Part shown: positions 52,191 through 60,487 of the stretch, piece by piece
How positions within the stretch are numbered: the stretch's first letter is position 1
Layout of the letters: every line of letters begins with the position of its first letter
Assembly (NCBI RefSeq): GCF_014203645.1
Contig: NZ_JACHJL010000013.1
Location: 62,001-126,000, forward strand
Direction of reading: 5' to 3'
Length of the DNA: 64,000 nucleotides
Source: Streptomyces zagrosensis
Lineage (GTDB): Bacteria > Actinomycetota > Actinomycetes > Streptomycetales > Streptomycetaceae
Notes under the pieces: model-generated
What the model was told of the DNA's origin: nothing
The model's database searches: none
What the model saw: only the letters and a program-made list of their open reading frames with translations
Program-made: the position numbers and the translations under genes

Positions 52191-52652
52191 GTGGTAGATA
52201 CATCTCCCGCGGGATTCGAACGCGGAACGGACGGCCCGAAGGTCATCGTCGTGGGTCTCGACGGCTCGCAGTCCTCGTGGCGTGCGGCGGCGTATGCGGC
52301 CGGGCTGGCCAGGCGACAAAACGCGCTGCTCGCCGTGGTCTATGTGCAGCCGGTACTGCCGGCGAGCGCCGCCTTTGGCGCTCCGGTGGCGGACACGACG
52401 GGCGAGGTGGCCGAGGAGTTGGTCGCCCAGATGCGGGAGGCCACGGAGCGGCTGCGCGGCGTCTTCGAGGTGCGTTGGGAGTTCCACACCCACATCGGTG
52501 ATCCGTTCAGCGGGATGGTCTCCGTGGCCGACCGGCTCAAGGCGGACGCGGTGGTGGTGGGCGCGTCCGAGCAGGCCGGGCACCGCATCGTCGGCTCGGT
52601 GGCGATCCGGCTGGTCAAGGCCGGACGGTGGCCGGTTACCGTCGTTCCGTAA
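52191..52652 (+). CDS. Universal stress protein (UspA family)
   Basis: 153 residues from GTG 52191. The Usp alpha/beta fold is indicated by 'KVIVVGLDGSQSSWRAAAYA' at the start and the ATP-binding signature near the end: 'ADAVVVGASEQAGHRIVGSV' followed by 'AIRLVKAGRWPVTVVP', close to G-x2-G-x9-G-S/T. A single Usp domain; cytoplasmic. It probably binds ATP and responds to stress or growth arrest. It converges with the TetR gene. Confidence 0.9.
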   Translation: MVDTSPAGFERGTDGPKVIVVGLDGSQSSWRAAAYAAGLARRQNALLAVVYVQPVLPASAAFGAPVADTTGEVAEELVAQMREATERLRGVFEVRWEFHTHIGDPFSGMVSVADRLKADAVVVGASEQAGHRIVGSVAIRLVKAGRWPVTVVP

Positions 52653-52778
52653 CCCGCTCAGGCATGTCCTTTGCCTCGGGACTGGTGGGCTCGCAGGTTG
52701 CGGTGCCCCAAGGCCGTCTCCGCGCTGCGGGTGGCCTCTCGCTTGGCGCGCTCGGCCAGTGCCCGGCCTGGCGTGCGG

Positions 52779-53381
52779 TCAGGACTGGTCCAGGGCCCGT
52801 TCGATCGCGCGGCGGGCCCGGCCAGCGGCGGCCCGGTCGTGCTGAAGCTGCATGGCCGCGTTCAGTGCCAGCCCGGCGGCGACAATCTCGAACAGCGCCT
52901 GGTCGATGTCGAACCCGGCGGGTAGCTCGCCCCTTTCCACCGCCGCGGCCAGTTCCGCCCGCAGCTGTTCGCGCCAGCGCGACCACACCTCGGCCACCGC
53001 GTCGTGGACCCGGCCGGGGCGGCCGTCGTACTCGGTGAGCGCCGCGGTCAGCAGGCAACCGCCGGGCAGCAGTGGCGCTTCCAGATAGCCCACGGAGTTG
53101 GCGCACACCGCGCGCAGCCGCCGCAGCCCCGGCGGCTCGGCCAGTGCTGGTTCGACCACCCGGTGCCAAAAGTCCACGAACGCCTTGTCCAGCGTGGAGA
53201 TCTGAAGCATCTCCTTGCTGCCGAAGTGCTTGTGCACCCCGGACTTGCTCATCTCCAGCTCCTCGGCGAGCCGGCCGATGGTGATGCCGTCCAGCCCTTC
53301 CTCGGAGGCGATCTCGGCGGCACGGCCGAGAATCCGGCCCCTGGTGGCCTGCGCGTCGGCCGCTGAGCGTCGTGGTGACAT
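52779..53381 (-). CDS. TetR/AcrR family repressor
   Basis: 200 residues. The N-terminal HTH is typical: 'TRGRILGRAAEIASEEGLDG', 'ITIGRLAEELEMSKSGVHKH', 'FGSKEMLQ'. The C-terminal domain ('PLLPGGCLLTAALTEYDGRP') matches the TetR_C_16/YjdC-like group. It is divergent from the MBL-fold hydrolase gene, and two copies of a 20-bp palindrome fill the intergenic space, so it almost certainly represses both genes and is released by an unknown ligand. Confidence 0.92.
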   Translation of the reverse strand: MSPRRSAADAQATRGRILGRAAEIASEEGLDGITIGRLAEELEMSKSGVHKHFGSKEMLQISTLDKAFVDFWHRVVEPALAEPPGLRRLRAVCANSVGYLEAPLLPGGCLLTAALTEYDGRPGRVHDAVAEVWSRWREQLRAELAAAVERGELPAGFDIDQALFEIVAAGLALNAAMQLQHDRAAAGRARRAIERALDQS

Positions 53382-53391
53382 GCGGCCAGAA

Positions 53392-53437
53392 TAGCGTACG
53401 ACCGTTCGCTATTGCCTTAGCGAACGCACGTACGCTA
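53392..53437. promoter_or_regulatory. Double TetR operator
   Basis: Two copies of a 20-bp near-palindrome, consensus TAGCGWACGNNCGTWCGCTA, occupy 53392-53411 and 53418-53437, separated by TTGCCT. The whole 46-bp block is itself an inverted repeat. It starts 11 bases from the tetR start and ends 37 bases before the MBL start, overlapping where both promoters must lie. Confidence 0.8.
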
Positions 53438-53473
53438 AGTTCTGCGGCAATCACCGAGACGAAGGAGTGCGCG

Positions 53474-54256
53474 ATGCGGGTGCGCCGACTGGGCTGGGCC
53501 GGGCTGGAGATCGAGGCGGACGGCAAGCGACTGGTGATCGATTACGTGCGGGACCTCTCACCGTTGTTCACGGGGTGGAAGCCCGGCGAGCGGCTGGCGG
53601 TGCCGAGCGGGAAGGTCATCGCCGCACTGGTCACCCACCTCCACCGGGACCACACCGACGCGTCCGCGCTCGCGGACGTCATTGCGCCGGGGGCGCCGGT
53701 GCTGCGACCGGCGCCCGGTCCCGGTGACGACGTGGACAATGTGACGACGCTGCTGGCCGAGCGCGAACTGGCCCTGCACCGGCTGGCCGCCGAGGTCGTG
53801 GATACCTGGTCCACCCGCGAGTTCGGACCGTTCCACGTCACCGCGGTCCCCTCCGTCGACGGGCTGGGCGATCCGCAGCTGAACTGGGTGGTGCAGGCCG
53901 ACGGGCAGCGGGTCTTCCACGGCGGCGACACGATGTTCCACGGCTACTGGTGGCTCATCGCGCGCCGGTTCAGCCCGTTCGACGCGGTGTTCCTACCCGC
54001 CAACGGCGCGGTGGTCAATGCGCCGCACCTCCAGCCGCCGAGCCCGCTGCCCGCCGCGATGGACCCGAGGCAGGCCGCCGCAGCGGCCGAGATCCTCGAC
54101 GCCCGGTACGCAGTACCGATGCACTACGAGGCGGAGCAGCCGGACAAGATCGCGGGCTACGTCGAGGTCCGCGACCCGGAGAATGAGTTCCGCACACACG
54201 CCGGACGGCGTGCACACGTGCTGGCTGTCGGGGAATGGCTGGACCTGGCCACATGA
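53474..54256 (+). CDS. MBL-fold metallo-hydrolase
   Basis: 260 residues from ATG 53474 with AAGGAG nine bases upstream. The metallo-beta-lactamase signature H-x-H-x-D-H is in 'ALVTHLHRDHTDASAL'; further metal ligands lie in 'RVFHGGDTMFHGYWW' and 'ARYAVPMHYEAEQPDKI'. The start 'MRVRRLGWAGLEIEADGKRL' is typical of the UlaG/YycJ-like branch. It is a soluble hydrolase of unknown substrate. Regulation by the divergent TetR protein through two palindromes suggests the substrate or a related compound is the inducer. Confidence 0.9.
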   Translation: MRVRRLGWAGLEIEADGKRLVIDYVRDLSPLFTGWKPGERLAVPSGKVIAALVTHLHRDHTDASALADVIAPGAPVLRPAPGPGDDVDNVTTLLAERELALHRLAAEVVDTWSTREFGPFHVTAVPSVDGLGDPQLNWVVQADGQRVFHGGDTMFHGYWWLIARRFSPFDAVFLPANGAVVNAPHLQPPSPLPAAMDPRQAAAAAEILDARYAVPMHYEAEQPDKIAGYVEVRDPENEFRTHAGRRAHVLAVGEWLDLAT

Positions 54257-54395
54257 GCAGCGAACCCCGCCGTGCCAACGCCTCGCACCCGGTGGTGGCC
54301 GCTACTCGGCCCGAGCGCCTCGGCTCGCGCCACGGGGACCGGTGAGGCACGGTGGTGGGGACAGGGCAGCACCCAGGTGACCGGGGAGCGCAGAC

Positions 54396-54614
54396 ATGAC
54401 CAATCACACCTACCGGGTGACCGAGATCGTCGGCACATCGCACGAGGGCCTAGACGCCGCGATCCGCAACGGGATCAGCCGCGCCGCGAAGACCGTGCGC
54501 AATCTCGACTGGTTCGAGGTCAAGGAGGTGCGCGGGCAGATCGAGGACGGCGTGGTCGAGCACTATCAGGTAGGGCTCAAGGTCGGCTTCCGCTTGGAGG
54601 ACCCGGACGAGTAG
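54396..54614 (+). CDS. Dodecin family flavin-storage protein
   Basis: 72 residues from ATG 54396 (GGGGAG region upstream). Full-length match to dodecin: 'YRVTEIVGTSHEGLDAAIRN', 'GISRAAKTVRNLDWFEVKEV', 'RGQIEDG' and 'EHYQVGLKVGFRLED'. Trp 39 is the residue that stacks on the flavin isoalloxazine ring. Twelve subunits form a hollow sphere that stores and protects riboflavin, FMN or CoA. It follows the MBL gene on the same strand after about 140 bases and is probably monocistronic. Confidence 0.93.
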   Translation: MTNHTYRVTEIVGTSHEGLDAAIRNGISRAAKTVRNLDWFEVKEVRGQIEDGVVEHYQVGLKVGFRLEDPDE

Positions 54615-54792
54615 TCGCCGCCGGCGGCGTTGCCTGGCCGCCACCCGCCCCACGTGGCCGACACCGGGCGCAAGCCACTGCCCGACCCCGCGCCGGTAAA
54701 GCCGGACGGATCAGTTCCGGATCGGCACGCGTCCGTGAGATCCGGATGAGTCACGCGCCCGTGAGTCCCCGATCAGCCTCACGTCCCCGCGT

Positions 54793-54881
54793 CCCGGATC
54801 AGCCGCGCGGGCGGACCGTGGGACGTCTCGATCGATGAGATCGCCGAGCGGGCCCGGATCAGCCGCGCGGGCGGACCGTGG
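54793..54881. repeat. 29-bp direct repeat, one copy in the end of the PI-PLC gene
   Basis: An identical 29-bp block occurs at 54793-54821 and 54853-54881 (60-bp spacing). The right copy is the last eight codons and stop of the PI-PLC-like gene; the left copy lies just beyond it. A recent local duplication of the gene end is the simplest reading. Confidence 0.7.
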
Positions 54882-55908
54882 ACAGGACCTTTGGCAGTGG
54901 GTACCAGTCGGCAGTGGCGAAGCTCGCGTGCCGGGTGGCCAGTTCATCGACTCGCGTGCGGGCCTGCTCCTCGGTGGGACGGGTGCCGTCGATCGCGGGC
55001 GGCACGCTGTGTGCGTCGGTCATGATCAGCAGGTAGTGCCGCTGGTCGTACCACCGGGTGTCGATGCTGCTACCGGCGTAGGTGGCCGCGTCGCCGTCGA
55101 AGAGCACGAACCACGGCCGGATCGCCGGGTCCTGGTAGCGCTCGCGCGGATCGCCCGCTACCGCGCCGTGCACGGCGGGGAACGCGGTGGCTCGGCCCAG
55201 TTCGCCGCGCGCCGCCAGATCCCGCAGGTGCATGCCGTATTCGCGGTCGGTCCACAACGTGTCCAGCGGGTTGCCCTCCTCGACGGTACCCGGGATCAGC
55301 TCGACGATGAACGTGCCCGCCAGCGCGCTGCGTTGGGGCCAACCCCGCGCCCGTACGGCCTCGTCCAAAGTGGCGTGGCCCGCCGTCAGATCGCCCGGTC
55401 GGTACAGCGCGTCGCCCAGGCTCTTGTTGAGCAGTGCGTCGAACTCGTCAGGGCCGCGGCCCCGCTTGTCGTTGAAGCCGTCCTTCAACTCGACCTTGAC
55501 CACGATGGGGCGGTGGCCGGGGTGCGCGTCATGCCAGGCTCGCATGTCGGCCAAGCAGCCCGGCAGGCTCTGATTCCGGCGCTGGGCGCGGAGGTCGGCG
55601 GTCGATGCGGCGTTTACGCAGTTGTTGTCGTTGCCTAGCGGATTGCCGTGCGAAACCCGCCACCCCGGGCCGAACCCGTTGGTCCACACGTCCAGTTCGA
55701 GCAGCGCGGCGCCGGAGTCGAGGGCATCGGCGAAGTAGGGGTAGGTGCTCTTCTCGTACGCGTTGTGCACGCCGACCGATGTCGTCGCGGAGTACGCAGG
55801 ATCGGCCGCGCTGGAGCCTTGGTCTTCCGCGGTGACCGGGGCCGCCCCGGTGATCAGCCCCGCCAGTGCCGCAAGCACCACCGTGCCCTGGTATGCCGCC
55901 TTGCGCAT
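54859..55908 (-). CDS. Secreted Ca2+-dependent PI-PLC-domain phosphodiesterase
   Basis: 349 residues. An N-terminal signal peptide ('GTVVLAALAGLITGAAPVTA') is followed by the PI-PLC barrel: 'TTSVGVHNAYEKSTYPYFAD' (catalytic His and Asn), 'ALDSGAALLELDVWTNGFGP' (Glu/Asp metal ligands), 'WRVSHGNPLGNDNNCVNA', 'RPIVVKVELKDGFND' and 'TFIVELIPGTVEEGNPLDTL'. The pattern is that of the phosphatidylinositol-specific phospholipase C domain proteins of Streptomyces. It should act on phosphoinositides or similar diesters outside the cell. Its 3' end is duplicated just downstream. Confidence 0.88.
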   Translation of the reverse strand: MRKAAYQGTVVLAALAGLITGAAPVTAEDQGSSAADPAYSATTSVGVHNAYEKSTYPYFADALDSGAALLELDVWTNGFGPGWRVSHGNPLGNDNNCVNAASTADLRAQRRNQSLPGCLADMRAWHDAHPGHRPIVVKVELKDGFNDKRGRGPDEFDALLNKSLGDALYRPGDLTAGHATLDEAVRARGWPQRSALAGTFIVELIPGTVEEGNPLDTLWTDREYGMHLRDLAARGELGRATAFPAVHGAVAGDPRERYQDPAIRPWFVLFDGDAATYAGSSIDTRWYDQRHYLLIMTDAHSVPPAIDGTRPTEEQARTRVDELATRHASFATADWYPLPKVLSTVRPRG

Positions 55909-56091
55909 GTCCCGCCCCCACTTGACTCCGCTGCCGCTACGACCGCGCGACAGCGTACGGGAGTGGCCTCGGCGGCTACCAGGGCGGGTGAGGCGCGGGT
56001 GGGGCAGAGCGGCATGCGCAGCGCTCAGGGGCGTGTGCGGTGCTCAAGGACGGGCTCCGCGACCCGGGCCGGTCCCGAACACGACCTCTTA

Positions 56092-56151
56092 TTCAACCGA
56101 CTGGTTGACAAGAGAGGGGCGGACTCGACAGTATTCAACCAAGCGGTTGAA
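56092..56151 (+). promoter_or_regulatory. Two matched ArsR-type operators
   Basis: TTCAACC-N4-GGTTGAM occurs at 56092-56109 and at 56134-56151. Both arms are 7 bp with a 4-base centre, and the centres are 42 bp apart, about four helical turns. The second ends 14 bases before the ArsR GTG. They are probably bound cooperatively by the downstream ArsR protein. Confidence 0.75.
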
Positions 56152-56165
56152 CACAGGGAGGCAAG

Positions 56166-56528
56166 GTGGCCGCAGACCCGTTGTCGCTGGTGTTCTCCGC
56201 ACTGAGCGATCCCATTCGGCGCGACATCGTGGCCCGGCTCGCCGGCGCAGACGCCACGGTCAACGAACTGGCCGAGCCGTACGACGTCACGGTGCAGGCC
56301 GTGTCCAAGCACATCAAGGTGCTGGAGGACGCCGGTCTCGTCAGTCGCAGCAAAGACGCTCAGCGGCGGCCTTGCCACCTAGAGGCAGAGGTCTTCGACC
56401 TGATGACGAAGTGGATCGAGCGCTACCGGCGCGAAGCGGAAGAAAGATTCCGCCGACTCGACGCCCTCCTTGAAGGGATGGACGAGCAGTCGGCGACCGA
56501 CCCCCCAACGAAAGAGGCGACATCATGA
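56166..56528 (+). CDS. ArsR-type winged-helix repressor
   Basis: 120 residues from GTG 56166 with GGAGGCAAG upstream. The ArsR/SmtB HTH is evident: 'LSLVFSALSDPIRRDIVARL', 'VNELAEPYDVTVQAVSKHIK', 'VLEDAGLVSRSKDAQRRP'. No metal-binding Cys motif is present, so it belongs to the metal-independent group that pairs with SRPBCC proteins. It overlaps the AHSA1-domain gene by four bases (ATGA), and two palindromes upstream are likely autoregulatory sites. Confidence 0.9.
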   Translation: MAADPLSLVFSALSDPIRRDIVARLAGADATVNELAEPYDVTVQAVSKHIKVLEDAGLVSRSKDAQRRPCHLEAEVFDLMTKWIERYRREAEERFRRLDALLEGMDEQSATDPPTKEATS

Positions 56529-57019
56529 GCACCACCGGTACGCACCACCCCAACGAGACGCAGATCGTGGCCGCCCCCGAGCTGCCCACCATCCGTATCG
56601 TCCGGGAGTTCGACGCTCCGCCGGAGCGTGTGTTCCGGGCGTACACCGACCCCACTCTGGTAGTCCAGTGGCTCGGCCCGCGTCAACTCACGATGCGTAT
56701 CGACCGGTACGACGCGCACAGCGGCGGCTCCTATCGCTATGTAAGTCGCGACGACGACGGAACCGAGTACGGCTTCCACGGTGTGTTCCACGAGGTGCGC
56801 TTCAACGAGCGCATCGTGCAAACCTTCACCTACGAGGGATTTCCGGATGCCGTCAGCCTGGAAACGGTCGCCTTCGAGGACGTCGCTGGGCGCACCCGGA
56901 TCACCTGCACGTCCATGATGGACTCCTTCGAAACCCGCGATGCGATGCTCAGGAGCGGCATGGAAGTAGGCGTCCGCGAAGGCTACGAGCGCCTAGACGA
57001 GCTGTTGACCGGTCAGTAG
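56525..57019 (+). CDS. SRPBCC/AHSA1 domain protein
   Basis: 164 residues. The AHSA1-type START fold is shown by 'IRIVREFDAPPERVFRAYTD', 'VVQWLGPRQLTMRIDRYDAH', 'GGSYRYVSRDDDGTEYGFHG', 'FHEVRFNERIVQTFTYEGFP' and the C-terminal helix 'MLRSGMEVGVREGYERLDEL'. Members bind hydrophobic ligands and are commonly paired with ArsR regulators in actinobacteria. Translation is coupled to the regulator gene. The inducer and ligand may be the same compound, which is inference. Confidence 0.9.
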   Translation: MSTTGTHHPNETQIVAAPELPTIRIVREFDAPPERVFRAYTDPTLVVQWLGPRQLTMRIDRYDAHSGGSYRYVSRDDDGTEYGFHGVFHEVRFNERIVQTFTYEGFPDAVSLETVAFEDVAGRTRITCTSMMDSFETRDAMLRSGMEVGVREGYERLDELLTGQ

Positions 57020-57352
57020 AGCGGCAGCGCGGCCCGGCACGCTCACTGTAGTGACCCCGCAAGCCAATGGGTCGGGGCCAGCGTCGGGGCGCAGATGCAC
57101 CACAACGGCACCTTCGGCGTGCGGCACCGCTTCCACCATGCTGCGGCGACACGCATTCGGACGCCCGGTCGGCGTCGATGGTGAAGGGGAAGCCACATGG
57201 ACGACTACGCATCATCATGGCAACTCGCCAGTGCCACGGCCTTTGCGTCATCTGGAGCGGTCGCGCTGCATGACCAGCGCGCCTGAGTACGAGCCTCGTT
57301 CGATCAGCATGGCGATGGCCACACACTCAACATCCCTGTGACACTACGCGTT
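57020..57352. other. Gene-free stretch
   Basis: About 330 bases between the AHSA1 gene and the 3' end of the NDH-2-like gene. A minus-strand frame (about 57000-57190) contains 'EGAVVVHLRPDAG', faintly like the N-terminus of ISL3-type transposases, but it has no further support. Composition at 57180-57330 is less GC-rich than neighbours. Confidence 0.4.
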
Positions 57353-58663
57353 TTAGGCGCTCGGGGCGTGGGCCAGTTCCGGGGCGGCGGTGTCCAGCGG
57401 GACGGCGCCGGAGCGGACCAGGCCGAGTTGTACGGCCTGCCGCGGCAGTATGGCTTCCAACACCCAATCGCTGGTGACCCGTACGCGGTTACCCGGCATG
57501 GCCATCAAATGGTAGGCCCGCGTAACGGCGCCCGCCAGCGGGCCGGAGAGCGGCACGTGCAGCGGGTTGGCAGCCGCCTGTACGCCGCCGAGGTCCACCG
57601 CGAATCCCAGGTCGTGGTGCTTGTACGCGCGTCGGGTGCCGTGCCCGCAAGACGCGGCCACGTTGTGCGCGGCCGTCTTTCCTTGCCGGGCCGCGTGTTG
57701 GGCGGTCATGGGCGTGTACTCGCCGGGGCGGGTCAGGTCGGGGACGGCAGCCGCGTCACCACAGGCGAAGACCTCGGGATGGCCCGGCACGGTCAGATAC
57801 TCATCGACGCACAGGCGGCCACGTTCGGTGGGCAGCCCGATTCCGGCCACCAGGGGGTCGGGGCGTACGCCGACACACCAGATCAGCGAGCGGGTCTCGA
57901 TGAACTCTCCGTCGTCGAGCAGCACACCATCAGGTGTGGCCTCCTTGACGGAGGTGCGGGTGCGGACGTCCACGCCGCGTGCCCGCAGCACCCGGTCCGC
58001 CGTCTCCGACAGCCGCTGGTCCAACTCGGGCAGCACCCGGGGCGCGATGTCGATCAGCATCCAGCGCGGCGGTGGTGTGCCAGGCAGGCCGGCGGTCTGC
58101 CGCGCCAGCCGGTCGGTGTAGAGCTTGCCGTGCGCTGCGACCTCGGTGCCGGTGTAGCCTGCGCCGACGACCACGAAGGTGGTGCGTCCCGCGTGCTCGC
58201 GCGGGCTGCTCGCGGAGGCGGCCAACTCGATCTGACGGGTCATGTGATCCCGTAGGTACAGCGCCTCGGGCATGCCGCGGAATCCGTGTGCGTGTTCGGC
58301 GACGCCCGGGATGGGCAGCAGTTTGTTGACGCTCCCCACGGACAGCACGAGTCGGTCGTAGCGCAGCTCGCCGCGCTGGCCCTCCGGGTCGGTATAGCCC
58401 ACCGTACGGTTGTCCAGGTCCACCGCGTCGGCCTCGCCGAGTACGAGCCGCACACCGGGGAGCGTGCCGGTCAGGGAGACCGAGACCCTACGGGGTTCGA
58501 GGATGCCCGCCGAGACCTGCGGCAGCAGTGGCAGATACAGGAAGTAGTCATTGGGGTTGATCAGCACGATATCGGCTTTGCCGCGGGCCTGGCGGGAGAG
58601 CTGGCGGGCGGTCTGGTAGCCAGCGAATCCGGCTCCGACGATCACGATCCGGATGGGGTGCAC
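57353..58663 (-). CDS. FAD-dependent NAD(P)H dehydrogenase, NDH-2-like
   Basis: 436 residues from GTG 58663 (VHPIRIVIV); the frame is open for 94 codons upstream but that part is low-complexity. The FAD-binding motif 'IVIVGAGFAGYQTARQL' starts near residue 5, the second Rossmann motif 'TFVVVGAGYTGTEVAAHGK' near 165, and 'VFACGDAAAVPDL' with 'YTPMTAQHAARQGKTAAHNV' closes the FAD site. This fits type II NADH dehydrogenases, which pass electrons from NADH to quinone at the membrane surface without pumping protons. The C-terminal region lacks a strong membrane anchor helix. Confidence 0.88.
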   Translation of the reverse strand: MHPIRIVIVGAGFAGYQTARQLSRQARGKADIVLINPNDYFLYLPLLPQVSAGILEPRRVSVSLTGTLPGVRLVLGEADAVDLDNRTVGYTDPEGQRGELRYDRLVLSVGSVNKLLPIPGVAEHAHGFRGMPEALYLRDHMTRQIELAASASSPREHAGRTTFVVVGAGYTGTEVAAHGKLYTDRLARQTAGLPGTPPPRWMLIDIAPRVLPELDQRLSETADRVLRARGVDVRTRTSVKEATPDGVLLDDGEFIETRSLIWCVGVRPDPLVAGIGLPTERGRLCVDEYLTVPGHPEVFACGDAAAVPDLTRPGEYTPMTAQHAARQGKTAAHNVAASCGHGTRRAYKHHDLGFAVDLGGVQAAANPLHVPLSGPLAGAVTRAYHLMAMPGNRVRVTSDWVLEAILPRQAVQLGLVRSGAVPLDTAAPELAHAPSA

Positions 58664-58974
58664 ACTCAGCTCCAAGGCATCGGGAACAGCGGATGACGGC
58701 GCATGGCCGCTGACGCCGTTACCGGGTCCCCGCGCCGGACCACGACAAACCTCGGCGCCCCGGCGCCTGCCCGTGCGCCCGCTCCAGGCCCGCAGCCTGC
58801 CCCAGGTCCCAAGCGACAGGCCCCCAGCGACGGACTCCGGCCCGCTGCTGGGGCTGGGGCTGGGGCTGGCAAGACCCTCCCGCACCAGGTCACTGCACTG
58901 ACAGCGCCGATAATCGGCGGCCCCCTGCGCCCACAGCGCCGACACTGGGGCGAGTTCACACAGTGGAGGGGACC
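58664..58974. other. Divergent intergenic region with a GGGGCT repeat
   Basis: About 310 bases between the NDH-2-like gene and the DUF2165 gene. Three tandem GGGGCT units lie at about 58850-58868. Both promoters should be here; no gene is apparent. Confidence 0.45.
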
Positions 58975-59523
58975 ATGATCAGCAAACTCACGTTCCGGCC
59001 GGTGCCGCTCGCGGCCACCGTGCTCACCGGCATTACCGCGCTCTATATGGCGCTCGTCGCGTTCGGCAACATCACCGATTTCGGCACCAACCGCGAGTTC
59101 GTCCGGCATGTGCTGGCGATGGACACCACCTTTCAGGACGAGGACCTGATCTGGCGGGCCATCGAGTCCCGCGCCCTTCAGGACATCGCCTATGTGGCAA
59201 TCATCGTCTGGGAGACGCTGTCCGCGCTGGTGCTGCTGTGGGCCACGGCGTGCTGGGCGTGCACCTTGCGGCACGGCCCACTGGATCGGGCCCGCCGTAC
59301 GAGCACCGTTGGCCTGGCCATGGTGCTGGTGCTGTTCGGCGGGGGCTTCATCGCCATTGGGGGCGAGTGGTTTGCCATGTGGCAGTCAAAGGACTGGAAC
59401 GGCCTGGACGCCGCCATCAGGAACGTCGTCCTGGCCGGGATCGCCCTCATAGCGGTGCATCTGCCGACACAGCCACAGGACCCGGCGGCGAGCCAGGAGG
59501 GGGACGGACCACCGGCGGACTAG
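58975..59523 (+). CDS. DUF2165 family membrane protein
   Basis: 182 residues from ATG 58975 with GGAGGGG directly upstream; a GTG four codons earlier is less likely. Four hydrophobic segments are visible: 'AATVLTGITALYMALVAFG', 'VAIIVWETLSALVLLWATAC', 'VGLAMVLVLFGGGFIAIGGE' and 'VVLAGIALIAVHLP'. The conserved 'NITDFGTNREFVRHVLAMDT' and 'GGEWFAMWQSKDWNGL' identify DUF2165. The function is unknown. Its stop codon overlaps that of the convergent cyclodeaminase gene in a shared CTAG. Confidence 0.88.
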   Translation: MISKLTFRPVPLAATVLTGITALYMALVAFGNITDFGTNREFVRHVLAMDTTFQDEDLIWRAIESRALQDIAYVAIIVWETLSALVLLWATACWACTLRHGPLDRARRTSTVGLAMVLVLFGGGFIAIGGEWFAMWQSKDWNGLDAAIRNVVLAGIALIAVHLPTQPQDPAASQEGDGPPAD

Positions 59524-60461
59524 CCCAGCCAGTCAACGGTGGCCCCCGCATCGCATGCCTGCGCGGCCTGGAAGGCGGTCCAGGCCAGTGCCAGGTCTTG
59601 CCAGGGCAGCCCGACAGGTGCGTACACGGTGCGCCGATCACCACGTGGAGCGGGCGGCTGGTGGCCAGCCAGGGCCTTGGCGAGGGTGACGGCGGACCGG
59701 GGTGCGCCGTCCGCGGCCAGGGCGCCCACGGACCGGGCGAGGGCCAGGTCATCGACGTATACGTCGGCGGCAACCAGCACGTCGGTGGCGAGCTCCCGCT
59801 TGCCTGCCTCATCGGAGCCCAACGAGGTCAGATGCTGGCCCGGCCGGGTGGCCGCCAGATCCAGCACGGGACGGGTCGGCCACGTCGCCAGCACCACGAT
59901 GTCGGCACCCGCCGCGACCTCACCGGCCGTCTCGACCACCTGTCCGTCGTGGCGTTCGGCGAACGCGGTGGCTCGCTCTGGCCTGGTGTCGTGGACCAAC
60001 AGGCGTCGCCAGGAGCGGAGGCGGGCCAGTCCCGTCAGCGTCATCTCCGACTGGGCTCCGGCACCGATGACTCCCACGATCGCCTCCCCCGCCGGATCAG
60101 CGGGTGCCAGCAGGTCGGTGGCCAAGGCCGCCGAGAGCCCCGTACGCCAGGTGGTGACGGTGGCCGAGTCCAGGACGGCCAGCAACTCCCCGTCCTGACC
60201 GCTGTGTAGACACACCAGCCCGCGCAGGGCGGGCCCGACAGCGTCCGGGAACTTGGCGTTGACCTTCACCGTGTACGCGGGAATCCCGGGCAGCACGCCG
60301 GGTAACAAGGCGGTGGCCACCCCGGGAAAGGGTAGGTCCGCTACCACCTTGTGCGCCGCCACCCCGGCCGCGGCTTGTAGAAAGCCACGCCGCATCGCCC
60401 GTAGGCACACGTCGGCATTGAGCAAGGACAGCAGATCACTACGAGTAAGGATGCGGGTCAC
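59520..60461 (-). CDS. Ornithine cyclodeaminase / mu-crystallin family protein
   Basis: 313 residues from GTG 60461. The family core is present: 'YTVKVNAKFPDAVGPALRGL', 'GELLAVLDSATVTTWRTGLS', the NAD(P)-binding motif 'EAIVGVIGAGAQSEMTLTGL' and 'TRPGQHLTSLGSDEAGKREL'. Members include ornithine cyclodeaminase, alanine dehydrogenase and imine reductases acting on 2-oxo or imino acids. Lys in 'YTVKVNAK' is the usual substrate-binding residue. Immediately upstream is a degraded region, so it may once have been part of a larger biosynthetic locus. Confidence 0.85.
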   Translation of the reverse strand: MTRILTRSDLLSLLNADVCLRAMRRGFLQAAAGVAAHKVVADLPFPGVATALLPGVLPGIPAYTVKVNAKFPDAVGPALRGLVCLHSGQDGELLAVLDSATVTTWRTGLSAALATDLLAPADPAGEAIVGVIGAGAQSEMTLTGLARLRSWRRLLVHDTRPERATAFAERHDGQVVETAGEVAAGADIVVLATWPTRPVLDLAATRPGQHLTSLGSDEAGKRELATDVLVAADVYVDDLALARSVGALAADGAPRSAVTLAKALAGHQPPAPRGDRRTVYAPVGLPWQDLALAWTAFQAAQACDAGATVDWLG

Positions 60462-60487
60462 GCCCGGGAAGCCTCCTTCGTTGATTC

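Noticed and set aside
56993..57196. Minus-strand fragment containing 'EGAVVVHLRPDAG', like the start of an ISL3-type transposase
   Set aside because: The following Cys-rich zinc-binding pattern and the DDE domain are absent, there are no terminal repeats, and the match is too short to support.
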